DNA of 25,421 bases from Bacteroidales bacterium UBA2714 (GTDB taxonomy: Bacteria; Bacteroidota; Bacteroidia; Bacteroidales; P3): the NCBI GenBank assembly GCA_002354035.1, contig DEKU01000039.1, forward strand, positions 8,870 to 34,290, in the 5' to 3' direction. Shown here piece by piece: positions 8,181 through 15,009 of the stretch. Made by a program: the position numbers and the translations under genes. The stretch's first letter is position 1. Every line of letters begins with the position of its first letter. The notes below the pieces were generated by a model. It saw nothing but the letters and a program-made list of their open reading frames with translations, searched no databases and was not told where the DNA came from.

Positions 8181-8987
8181 ATGAACAAAGTAATCATTAT
8201 AACAGGAGCATCATCCGGCTTTGGAAAAGTGATAGCCGAACGTCTTGCTACAAAAGGTCATACCGTGTATGGTATCTGCCGTCGCGAAATGAGCAATCCA
8301 ACCATTCATTACAAGCAGTGCGACATACGGAATGCCGAACGGGTAAAACAGATTGTTGATGAGGTAATAGCAGCCGAAAAGCGAATCGACGTACTCATCA
8401 ACAATGCCGGCATGGGCATAGGAGGTTCGTTAGAAATGGCATCGCTCGATGAAATACAAACCCAGATGGGCGTCAACTTCATGGGGTGTGTGAACATGTG
8501 CCAGCAGATTCTTCCCCACATGCGCCGTCAGCGCGATGGAAAAATCATAAATTTGAGCTCTATTGGCGGCATTATGGGTTTGCCCTACCAAGGGTATTAC
8601 TCGGCCTCGAAATTCGCTATAGAGGGCTTTTCCGAGGCTCTGAGCGCCGAAGTGAAGGGGTTCGGAATCACTGTCTCTATGGTCGAGCCTGGCGACTTCG
8701 CAACCAATTTCACTGCCAGCCGTCGCAACTCCGAAGCCACGTTGAGCGACCCCGACTATGGCCCTATATTCAAACGCACTCTGTCACTGATTGAAAAAGA
8801 AGAAAATGGAGGGCTCAAACCCGAAGTCCTTGCCCGCAAAATAGAGAAAATTGTCGACTCCAAACACCCCCGACTCCGCTACGTTGTGGCCAATCTCGAA
8901 CAATGGTTCTCCGTCGTGCTCAAACGAATCCTGCCTGGAAACTGGTTTGTCGACATTCTGGTCGGCTATTATAAAACCAAGCCTTGA
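8181..8987 (+). CDS. Short-chain dehydrogenase/reductase (SDR)
   Basis: The product is 268 aa from the ATG at 8181; a 37-codon upstream extension is rejected because it spans the promoter. It is a classical SDR: the cofactor loop TGASSGFG (residues 8-15), an Arg pair after the second strand (CRRE) that favours NADP(H), NNAG, the catalytic Ser in INLSSIGG and YSASK for the Tyr/Lys pair. The C-terminal third (residues about 190-268) is the variable substrate part. The substrate cannot be read from sequence. It converges on the GNAT/palmitoyltransferase pair across a shared terminator, so reduction of 3-ketosphinganine is one possibility; fatty-acyl or sugar substrates are equally allowed. It is a single rightward gene in a mostly leftward region. 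Confidence 0.92.
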   Translation: MNKVIIITGASSGFGKVIAERLATKGHTVYGICRREMSNPTIHYKQCDIRNAERVKQIVDEVIAAEKRIDVLINNAGMGIGGSLEMASLDEIQTQMGVNFMGCVNMCQQILPHMRRQRDGKIINLSSIGGIMGLPYQGYYSASKFAIEGFSEALSAEVKGFGITVSMVEPGDFATNFTASRRNSEATLSDPDYGPIFKRTLSLIEKEENGGLKPEVLARKIEKIVDSKHPRLRYVVANLEQWFSVVLKRILPGNWFVDILVGYYKTKP

Positions 8988-8991
8988 ACAA

Positions 8992-9028
8992 AAAACGGGG
9001 GTTGTAAGTAGTTTACAACCTCCGTTTT
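8992..9028. terminator. Bidirectional rho-independent terminator
   Basis: The two arms 8992-9007 and 9013-9028 pair over 16 bp with one G-T wobble around the 5-nt loop GTAGT. A run of T follows on both strands (TTTT rightward, six T leftward). It lies between the convergent dehydrogenase and GNAT genes and can end both transcripts. Confidence 0.9.
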
Positions 9029-9051
9029 CATTATTGTTCGCTCCAAACAAA

Positions 9052-10173
9052 TTAGATACTCTTCTTAAAGATTGCTCTTTTGATGATGGGCGTTGACTTA
9101 TAGGTCGTATCCCATATTCTCTGAGCCTCATTACCAATGATTTGAGGATTGGAGTAAGCCCATTGGACATTGTGCTTGATGGCATTGGTATTCATTTCAG
9201 CGTAGTATATAGAGTGTACGCCGCGTTTCTGCCAATCGGGATGTACACCGTTCAGCAATAAATCGATATCCTTGAATTTATGCAAGGCTTTGAGCAGATG
9301 ATACCAGCCAAACGGGAACAAATGACCATTGGCCTTCTTATAAGCTGCATTAAGATCGGGGATGCTCAAACCAAAAGCGACGAGATTATCATCCTGGTCC
9401 ACCACAAAGGTGGCAAAATCAAGATTAATGAAAGGAAAATACTCGCTTATATATGTATCAATCTCCTTCTCTGTAAGCGGCACAAAATCATATAAATCCT
9501 TAAATGCAGCATTGATAGTGTAGAAGAACTTGCGCGCATAAGGGTAAACCTCTTTGCGCGACTTGAACTTCAACAACTTCAAATTATATTTTTGGATGAT
9601 AAGTTGATTGATACGGGCCACTTTATCGGGTATAGGTTGTGACGCATGGATTTGATATTGCGCCCACTGGCATGGAATGTCATAACCGGCCTTTTGGATA
9701 AAGTCTATATAATACTTTGGATTATACAGAGTGCTAAGATTCTGTCTCTGATCGAAACCTTCTATCACCCAACACTCTTTGTCCATATCGGTGAAACCAA
9801 AAGGACCCTCAACCTCGGTCATACCCTTCTCACGGCCATAGGCCACCACCGTATCAAGCAGCTTCGTGAATACATCATAATCTTCTATGAAGTCAAACCA
9901 ACCGAAACGCACAGCTTTCTTATTCCAAACTTCATTTACTGAGTGGTTTATAATACCCGCAACACGGCCTACGATAGTTTTGCCGCGATAGGCAAGCCAC
10001 AGTCGCCGCTCACAATGTTCCAATGATGGATTCTTCTCGCTCAACAATCCTATCTCATCGTTCATCAGAGGGGGAATATAAGTAGGTACCTCCTTAAACA
10101 GTATGTTCGGGAACTTGATGAAAGCACGTAACTCAGAACGGCTTGAAACTTCTTTAATTACGATAGATTCCAT
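9052..10173 (-). CDS. GNAT-like acyltransferase-family protein next to serine palmitoyltransferase
   Basis: The product is 373 aa from the ATG at 10173. A TTG three codons upstream is possible but less likely. It opens with IVIKEVSSRSELRAFIKFPN and contains LWLAYRGKTIVGRVAGIINH, typical of strands 3-4 of an N-acyltransferase (GNAT) fold. A second GNAT-like half appears near residues 260-340 (DNLVAFGLSIPDL; GVHPDWQKRGVHSIYY, which resembles the acyl-CoA loop Q/R-x-x-G). It is soluble, with no signal peptide. It follows the palmitoyltransferase gene by 14 bp, so the two are translated from one message. From this context it is a candidate N-acyltransferase in sphingolipid synthesis (ceramide synthase-like); that role is inference. 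The family itself is clear enough to call GNAT-related. Confidence 0.82.
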   Translation of the reverse strand: MESIVIKEVSSRSELRAFIKFPNILFKEVPTYIPPLMNDEIGLLSEKNPSLEHCERRLWLAYRGKTIVGRVAGIINHSVNEVWNKKAVRFGWFDFIEDYDVFTKLLDTVVAYGREKGMTEVEGPFGFTDMDKECWVIEGFDQRQNLSTLYNPKYYIDFIQKAGYDIPCQWAQYQIHASQPIPDKVARINQLIIQKYNLKLLKFKSRKEVYPYARKFFYTINAAFKDLYDFVPLTEKEIDTYISEYFPFINLDFATFVVDQDDNLVAFGLSIPDLNAAYKKANGHLFPFGWYHLLKALHKFKDIDLLLNGVHPDWQKRGVHSIYYAEMNTNAIKHNVQWAYSNPQIIGNEAQRIWDTTYKSTPIIKRAIFKKSI

Positions 10174-10187
10174 AACAGACAAAAATA

Positions 10188-11372
10188 TTACAACACAGAC
10201 ACTTGTTTAAAGCATTTGTAGATTTTTTCGACTGCAAAATCAATTTGTTGATGTGTATGGGTGGCCATGAGGGCAAAACGTATCAGGGTGTCCTCGGAAG
10301 GAACAGCCGGAGGGATGACCGGTGTCACAAACACACCCTCCTCGAAAATCATGTGCGTGAGGATGAACGTCTTCTCCGCGTCGCGGATAAACAAAGGAAT
10401 AATAGGAGTTTGCGTATGACCTATTTCAAATCCCAAATTCCTGAAAGCCTTCATCGCGTAGTTCGTATTGTCCCACAGCGCGGCATTGCGTTCGGGCTCT
10501 GTGCGCATAATATGCAGAGCGGCAAGCACTGACGCAGTGGATGCAGGCGAAATCGACGCGGTGAAAATATAAGGACGGACGTTATGTTTCATGTAGTTGA
10601 TAGTCTCCTTGTCGGCGGCAATGAAACCACCGATCGAAGCCAACGATTTCGAGAACGTACCCATCACAATCTCCACATCATCCAGCTTGCCGAAGTGGTC
10701 GCAAGTACCACGTCCTTCGCGTCCAAACACACCCAGACCATGGGCCTCGTCAACCATCAACGTGGCCTGGTACTTATTGCACAAATCAACCAACTTATCG
10801 ATAGGTGCCACATCTCCTTCCATGGAGAAAACACCGTCTGTGACAACAAGTTTGCTGGCCTCGATAGGACACTTCTGCAACTGGCGCTCAAGATCATCCA
10901 TATTGCAATGCTTATATTTCATGGTGGTGGCAAAGGTTATCTGCTTGCCTTCCATGATAGAAGCATGGTCCAACTCGTCGAAAAGGACATAGTCGCTGCG
11001 TCCTGTGACGCAGGGAATTGTGCCAGAATTAGCCTGGAACCCAGCCGAGAAAAGCATCACGCCATCCTTGCCCAAAAATTCTGCCAACTCATCCTGCAAC
11101 TGAATATGAATATCAAGTGTTCCGTTGAGGAAAGGCGACCCGGCACATCCAGTGCCATACTTATCAATTGCGGCCTTTGCTGCCTCCTTGATTTTAGGGT
11201 GGTTGGTAAGACCAAGATAAGAATTAGATCCAAACATTAAAACCTTCTTGTCTTGGACAAGAACTTCGGTATCCTGTTCGGACGAAATAGGGGTAAAATA
11301 AGGATAAATACCCTTAGCCTTAGCTTCTTGTGGAGCTGTGTAACGAGCCAGTTTCTTTTGTAAAGGTTTCAT
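10188..11372 (-). CDS. spt: Serine palmitoyltransferase (alpha-oxoamine synthase family)
   Basis: The product is 394 aa. It is a PLP-dependent alpha-oxoamine synthase: DHAS (His136, which stacks on PLP), VDEAHG (Asp208, His211) and GTFSKS with the Schiff-base Lys242. The family condenses an acyl-CoA with an amino acid. The N-terminus (YPYFTPISSEQDTEV) and close fit to the Bacteroidales enzyme, as I know it, favour serine with palmitoyl-CoA giving 3-ketosphinganine, rather than KBL (glycine/acetyl-CoA) or BioF. It is soluble. It has its own promoter, which overlaps the 3' end of deoC, and is followed 14 bp later by the GNAT gene. It is the committed step of sphingolipid synthesis, a hallmark of Bacteroidota. 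Confidence 0.9.
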   Translation of the reverse strand: MKPLQKKLARYTAPQEAKAKGIYPYFTPISSEQDTEVLVQDKKVLMFGSNSYLGLTNHPKIKEAAKAAIDKYGTGCAGSPFLNGTLDIHIQLQDELAEFLGKDGVMLFSAGFQANSGTIPCVTGRSDYVLFDELDHASIMEGKQITFATTMKYKHCNMDDLERQLQKCPIEASKLVVTDGVFSMEGDVAPIDKLVDLCNKYQATLMVDEAHGLGVFGREGRGTCDHFGKLDDVEIVMGTFSKSLASIGGFIAADKETINYMKHNVRPYIFTASISPASTASVLAALHIMRTEPERNAALWDNTNYAMKAFRNLGFEIGHTQTPIIPLFIRDAEKTFILTHMIFEEGVFVTPVIPPAVPSEDTLIRFALMATHTHQQIDFAVEKIYKCFKQVSVL

Positions 11373-11396
11373 CTAACGTATCTAACTATAAAAATG

Positions 11397-11427
11397 CAAA
11401 GTAACAAAAAAAAATTCATATCACAAA
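11397..11427 (-). promoter_or_regulatory. Promoter of the spt-GNAT pair, overlapping deoC
   Basis: On the minus strand, TTTG (11427-11424), a 19-nt spacer and TTACTTTG (11404-11397) match the consensus with one mismatch in the -7 box. The -33 element lies in the last codons of deoC, so spt can be expressed apart from rpiB-deoC. Confidence 0.6.
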
Positions 11428-12219
11428 ATTCCGCTCTGTTAAAAAAGAAAAGAGTCTTTCCGTCAGTCGGCTTGCTCCGATTCTAAAAAATTGGTTTTTA
11501 ATTTCTTTTTTTCCGAACAAACGCACATACAGGTCGTAATATTTTAACACTTCTTCGGGGGTCGAAATGCCGCCGGCGGCTTTAAATCCGACCAGTTTTC
11601 CAGAAATATTGTAATGTTGTTTTATAGCGTTTAACATCACCTCCGACGCCTCCGGCGTGGCCGAAACGCCAATCTTGCCTGTGGACGTCTTGATAAAGTC
11701 CACACCCGCCTCGATAGCCAATTCCGAAGCCTTCGCAATATTCTGCGCCGTCTGCAACTCACCCGTTTCGAGGATGACCTTCAGTGTGCGACCCTTCGAC
11801 TCATTTCTAATAGCTGCAATCTCGTCAAACACCCTGTTATAATCACCTTCGAGCAAAGCCCCTCGTGATATAACAGTATCAATCTCATCGGCTCCCTCAT
11901 CCAAAGCATATCTCACCTCCTGCAACCGGAGGGGTAGGGGAGACTGTCCCGACGGAAAAGCTCCAGCCACCGAAGCCACCTTTATGCCACTTCCACGCAA
12001 CAACCCCGATGCCTGACGCACAAACACAGGGTATACACACACAGCGGCAACATGACCGATGCCTTTGCTCTCATCAACCATCTGCAACGACCTGCAACAC
12101 AGTTTATCAATCTTTTCGCGGTTGTCCGAACCCTCGAGCGTCGTGTTGTCGATGCACGAAAAAACCTGCCGCAATCCTTCCCATTCCTCAGCCGAAATGC
12201 TATCGGACATCATAATCAA
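11416..12219 (-). CDS. deoC: Deoxyribose-phosphate aldolase
   Basis: The product is 267 aa, a class I aldolase that cleaves 2-deoxyribose 5-phosphate to glyceraldehyde 3-phosphate and acetaldehyde in nucleoside salvage. The Schiff-base lysine is Lys177 in FIKTSTGK. Asp114 in DEIDTVI and the GFKAAGG lysine complete the active site, and LKVILETG is the usual strand. The start could be any of the Met residues at positions 1, 3 or 4 (MIMMSD). It starts 5 bp after rpiB stops, so the two form an operon of pentose-phosphate and deoxyribose metabolism. A GGGTAGGGGAGA copy lies within it on the opposite strand. Confidence 0.95.
   Translation of the reverse strand: MIMMSDSISAEEWEGLRQVFSCIDNTTLEGSDNREKIDKLCCRSLQMVDESKGIGHVAAVCVYPVFVRQASGLLRGSGIKVASVAGAFPSGQSPLPLRLQEVRYALDEGADEIDTVISRGALLEGDYNRVFDEIAAIRNESKGRTLKVILETGELQTAQNIAKASELAIEAGVDFIKTSTGKIGVSATPEASEVMLNAIKQHYNISGKLVGFKAAGGISTPEEVLKYYDLYVRLFGKKEIKNQFFRIGASRLTERLFSFLTERNFVI
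11932..11943 (+). repeat. GGGTAGGGGAGA 12-mer, copy 5 (exact)
   Basis: It lies antisense within deoC; the complement is read as S-P-L-P, a different reading frame from copies 3 and 4. Confidence 0.6.
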
Positions 12220-12224
12220 CCAGC

Positions 12225-12671
12225 CTATTTCTTTATCAACTGATTAATCTTCTCAACACGGCGCTGATGACGGCCGCCTTCAAAAGGAGTGTCTAAAAAC
12301 TCATCAACAATCTGCAAAGCGAGCTCCTGAGGAATAAAACGTGCCGGAAGCGAAACCACATTGCAATCATTATGCTGCCGGCCAAGATGGGCAATCTCCA
12401 CATTCCAGCACAAAGCGCAACGCACATTGGGATATTTATTCACAGTCATCTGAACCCCGTTGCCACTGCCGCAAATCACAATGCCACGACGATACTGGCC
12501 ACAGTCGATGGCATATCCCAACTGATGCGCATAATCTGGATAATCAACACTTTCACTACTGTTGGTGCCGAAATCCTTCACCTCAAAACCTCTTTCTTCA
12601 AGGTGTTTTTTAACCACTTCTTTCAACTCATATCCTGCGTGGTCGCAAGCTATAGGAATAATTTCTTTCAT
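12225..12671 (-). CDS. rpiB: Ribose-5-phosphate isomerase B
   Basis: The product is 148 aa and belongs to the RpiB/LacAB family, which interconverts ribose 5-phosphate and ribulose 5-phosphate. The active-site residues are visible: Asp10-His11 in ACDHAG, Cys67 in ICGSGNG (the general base) and His100 in RQHND. The length matches the family. It is the first gene of the leftward rpiB-deoC operon and the gene next to the candidate replication origin, with a -7 element about 30 nt before its ATG. Confidence 0.95.
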   Translation of the reverse strand: MKEIIPIACDHAGYELKEVVKKHLEERGFEVKDFGTNSSESVDYPDYAHQLGYAIDCGQYRRGIVICGSGNGVQMTVNKYPNVRCALCWNVEIAHLGRQHNDCNVVSLPARFIPQELALQIVDEFLDTPFEGGRHQRRVEKINQLIKK

Positions 12672-12702
12672 ATCAAAGGATGTTTAAAACTTTTTCAGAA
12701 TG

Positions 12703-12710
12703 CAAAGATA
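12703..12710 (-). promoter_or_regulatory. -7 promoter element of rpiB
   Basis: TATCTTTG on the minus strand, followed by GCA as in the other strong copies in this window. The nearest TTTG upstream is 26 nt away, so the -33 element is uncertain. Confidence 0.55.
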
Positions 12711-12750
12711 CCACAAAAAACGTAATCTTCTGACACCAAAGGCCATTTAA

Positions 12751-13096
12751 TTATACACAACTTTTTAACCACCGCTGCACATCCAAGAAAATCAACCACA
12801 TATTAAATATCAACATCATTTGTTCACAATCGGCTGACAACCCTGTCAATAAAAGTTGATAGAAAAACCGCAGCCCTGAAACTGTTGAAAAGAACAAATA
12901 TATTCATCACTTTTCAACATCGACCATCGCCCCTAACTTCATTTTCCTCTTTCAACAACATGCTGTTCACACCACTTTCAACAACCTGTTTATAACCTCC
13001 CACAGCACTGAACTACAACTATAACCATGTTGGCGCAGTGTTGAAAATATGTTCACCTCGAAACAACCAAACAAACCAGATAATTACTTTTCAACA
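12751..13096. repeat. Cluster of DnaA-box-like 9-mers
   Basis: TTATACACA (12751-12759) fits the DnaA consensus TTATNCACA exactly, and TTGTTCACA (12820-12828) fits 8 of 9. TTTTCAACA occurs at 12911-12919 and 13088-13096 on plus, and at 12883-12891 and 13039-13047 on minus. CTTTCAACA occurs at 12949-12957 and 12975-12983, and CTGTTCACA at 12963-12971. A GTTTCAACA lies just outside, at 13454-13462. The TTTTCAACA form differs from TTATCCACA at two positions, so it may be the lineage's box variant or another protein's site. Confidence 0.6.
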
Positions 13097-13107
13097 AAAC
13101 CGACAAA

Positions 13108-13155
13108 CATATTATAAAAAATAAGATATAAAACCTATTATAAAGATATATTTAA
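13108..13155. other. AT-rich tract, possible DNA-unwinding element
   Basis: Only five of 48 bases are G or C (about 90% A+T). It follows directly after the last TTTTCAACA box, the usual place of an unwinding element beside DnaA boxes. Function is inferred from position. Confidence 0.45.
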
Positions 13156-13305
13156 GCCCATTAGTCGACCTTCCCCGCCCGCAACATCATTGTAGCCAAG
13201 AAGCAAGATCGCACCATGTCCGATATTTAGTTTATTGTTTATTTATCTTTGATTATCTTTAGAGGGTATAACGAGTGACAAACGATACTTTTTGAAGGAG
13301 AGAAA

Positions 13306-13349
13306 GAGCGAACCTTTAGCGAAGGTAGAGCGAAGGCAGGGCGAAGCTG
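13306..13349 (+). repeat. Four tandem 11-bp units, consensus NAGCGAAGGNA
   Basis: The units are GAGCGAACCTT, TAGCGAAGGTA, GAGCGAAGGCA and GGGCGAAGCTG, exactly in phase. The GCGAA core is invariant and the period is near one helical turn. It has the look of an iteron-type protein-binding array at the right edge of the gene-free region. Confidence 0.65.
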
Positions 13350-13427
13350 TTGTTTGCCATTAATTACCCGTTTCATTCCCACAATATATCTTGCAAATAT
13401 TAAGATGCCTACAATAAAAAAAATTCG

Positions 13428-13435
13428 TATATTTG
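13428..13435 (+). promoter_or_regulatory. -7 promoter element of nadA
   Basis: TATATTTG, followed by GCAAAG, matches TAnnTTTG. No TTTG is present 19-21 nt upstream. A longer open frame begins with the TTG inside this box, which rules that start out. The leader to the ATG at 13499 would be about 57 nt and includes a weak 6-bp stem (TTTCAA/TTGAAA). Confidence 0.55.
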
Positions 13436-13498
13436 CAAAGTGCAACCACACCCGTTTCAACAACTGGAGTGTTTGAAAATTACTTAAATACAGCCTTT

Positions 13499-14446
13499 AT
13501 GGACAACGAATTTTATAAAAACGAGATTGCTCGGCTCAAAAAAGAAAAAAACGCCGTCATTTTGGGTCATTATTATCAGCGCGACGAGATTCAGGACCTG
13601 TCGGACTATATAGGCGACAGTTTGGCATTGGCCCAAAAAGCACAACAGTGCGACAATGACATCATTGTCTTTTGTGGTGTGCATTTCATGGCTGAGACAG
13701 CCAAGATACTCAATCCTTCGCGTAAAGTGCTCCTGCCCGACTTGACGGCCAGCTGCTCGTTGGCCGAATCGTGTCCTGGTGCCGATTTTGCCCGTTTCAA
13801 AGCCGAGCATCCAGACCACATGGTCATTTCATACGTCAACTGCACAGCCGAAATCAAGGCTATGAGCGATTTGATTTGTACCTCGGGCAATGCCGAGAAG
13901 CTGGTACGCTCGTTGCCGGAGGAGCAAAAGATTATTTTTGCGCCCGACAAGAATCTCGGAGGTTATATCAACAGTGTCACCGGCCGGAACATGTTGCTGT
14001 GGGACGGTGTTTGCATGGTGCATGATGCCATGCGGGCTGAAACCGTGATGCAGCTCAAGATGCAGCACCCGGATGCAGCCGTGATAGCCCACCCAGAGTG
14101 CAATTCGGCATTGTTGCAAGTGGCAGACTTTGTGGGTAGTACCAAGGCCATGCTCAGTTATATCGAAAAGTCCGGTCACAAGAAGTTTATCGTCGCCACC
14201 GAAACAGGTATCCTTTACGAGATGAAGAAGAACAATCCCGACAAGGAGTTCATCACCGTCTCGGCTAAGGAGGGGTGTAATTGCGCCGACTGCTCATACA
14301 TGAAGCAAAACACGCTGGAAAAATTATATCTGTGTATGCGTGATGAGACCCCCGAAATTGAGTTGAGCAACGAAATCATTGAGGCCGCGGCCCGCCCCAT
14401 CGTGCGTATGCTCGAAATGTCGAAACAGTTGGGCATAATAAAATGA
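13499..14446 (+). CDS. nadA: Quinolinate synthase NadA
   Basis: The product is 315 aa from the ATG at 13499; a 22-codon upstream extension starts inside the promoter. NadA condenses iminoaspartate with dihydroxyacetone phosphate to quinolinate for NAD synthesis and carries a [4Fe-4S] cluster. The three cluster cysteines of the family correspond to Cys115 (YVNCTAEIK), Cys201 (HPECN) and one of Cys260/262/265 (EGCNCADC). ILGHYYQRDEIQ and GDSLALA are the usual N-terminal substrate blocks. nadB and nadC are not in the window; nadK at the right end is a later step of the same cofactor pathway. The next gene overlaps by 4 bp. It is the first rightward gene right of the candidate origin. Confidence 0.95.
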   Translation: MDNEFYKNEIARLKKEKNAVILGHYYQRDEIQDLSDYIGDSLALAQKAQQCDNDIIVFCGVHFMAETAKILNPSRKVLLPDLTASCSLAESCPGADFARFKAEHPDHMVISYVNCTAEIKAMSDLICTSGNAEKLVRSLPEEQKIIFAPDKNLGGYINSVTGRNMLLWDGVCMVHDAMRAETVMQLKMQHPDAAVIAHPECNSALLQVADFVGSTKAMLSYIEKSGHKKFIVATETGILYEMKKNNPDKEFITVSAKEGCNCADCSYMKQNTLEKLYLCMRDETPEIELSNEIIEAAARPIVRMLEMSKQLGIIK

Positions 14447-14934
14447 GAGGTCAGCAGCAGGTATACGACTGTTTAAAGCAGCTGGGCATAGCGTTCGATT
14501 ATTATGAGCACCCCGAGGCGCCCACCATCGAAATCGCTTCGCAGTTTTATCGTGGGGAAGGCACGGTGTTGTGCAAGAATCTTTTTTTCCGCAACCATAA
14601 GGGAGATAAGCATTACCTGGTAATCATGGATGCCCGCCACAACATGAATATACACGACATAGAGCATCGGCTGCACCAAGGAAAACTGTCGTTTGCGTCG
14701 GCCGAAAGGATGATGCGCTATTTGGGGGTGAAACCTGGCTCGGTGTCGCTTTTCACGTTGGTGAACGATGTGAACCACGATGTGATTTTGTTTGTCGATG
14801 ACAAGTTGCTGCAAGCTGAGAAGGTGAGCTTTCATCCCAACGATAATACTGCCTCGTTGGTAATAAGCCGCGAGGACATGGTGAAGTTCATCGAGCAGAT
14901 AGGGAACAGGTATGAATATTTGGATTTATATTGA
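14443..14934 (+). CDS. YbaK/ProX-type aminoacyl-tRNA deacylase (prolyl-tRNA synthetase-associated domain)
   Basis: The product is 163 aa. It matches the free-standing prolyl-tRNA synthetase-associated domain (ProXp-ala/PrdX type): FDYYEHPEAPTIE, a lysine in VLCKNLFFRNHKGDKHYLV near residues 42-60 (the family's substrate Lys), the GVKPGSVSLFTLVND block and the C-terminal VDDKLL...FHPNDNTASLVIS. These proteins remove alanine wrongly attached to tRNA-Pro. The length is typical and the protein is cytoplasmic. Its ATG overlaps the nadA stop (ATGA), so it is translationally coupled to nadA, although the two functions are unrelated. Confidence 0.9.
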   Translation: MRGQQQVYDCLKQLGIAFDYYEHPEAPTIEIASQFYRGEGTVLCKNLFFRNHKGDKHYLVIMDARHNMNIHDIEHRLHQGKLSFASAERMMRYLGVKPGSVSLFTLVNDVNHDVILFVDDKLLQAEKVSFHPNDNTASLVISREDMVKFIEQIGNRYEYLDLY

Positions 14935-14954
14935 CCTTTCGAGCGAGCGGCAAA

Positions 14955-14966
14955 GGGTAGGGGAGA
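14955..14966 (+). repeat. GGGTAGGGGAGA 12-mer, copy 6 (exact, intergenic)
   Basis: This is the only non-coding copy. It lies 3 bp before the first TTATCAACA box and 44 bp before parS. Confidence 0.6.
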
Positions 14967-14969
14967 GGC

Positions 14970-14999
14970 TGTTGATAAGTTGAAAAATATTGTTGATAA
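14970..14999 (-). repeat. Two TTATCAACA boxes beside parS
   Basis: On the minus strand TTATCAACA occurs at 14978-14970 and 14999-14991, with a related TTTTCAACT between them (14986-14978). TTATCAACA differs from the DnaA box TTATCCACA at one base. It shares TCAACA with the cluster at 12.75-13.1 kb. Confidence 0.5.
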
Positions 15000-15009
15000 C
15001 CCAAAATAA

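Larger units (their letters stand above)
12740..13350. other. Candidate replication origin (oriC-like intergenic region)
   Basis: This is the core of a gene-free stretch of about 760 bp (12672-13427) between the divergent rpiB and nadA promoters. It holds a DnaA-box match, a cluster of related 9-mers on both strands, an AT-rich tract and a tandem 11-bp array, each listed separately. To the left, genes run mainly leftward; to the right, all run rightward, as expected for leading-strand genes around an origin. In 60-nt samples counted by hand, the plus strand has C 24 / G 10 at 11701-11760 and G 23 / C 11 at 15541-15600. No dnaA gene is in the window. Other readings are a long regulatory region or a chromosomal protein-binding cluster. 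Confidence 0.5.

Noticed and set aside
13239..13463. Leftward 74-codon open frame across the origin candidate's right edge
   Set aside because: It runs through the 11-bp array and the nadA -7 box, has no family features, and its composition follows the repeats.
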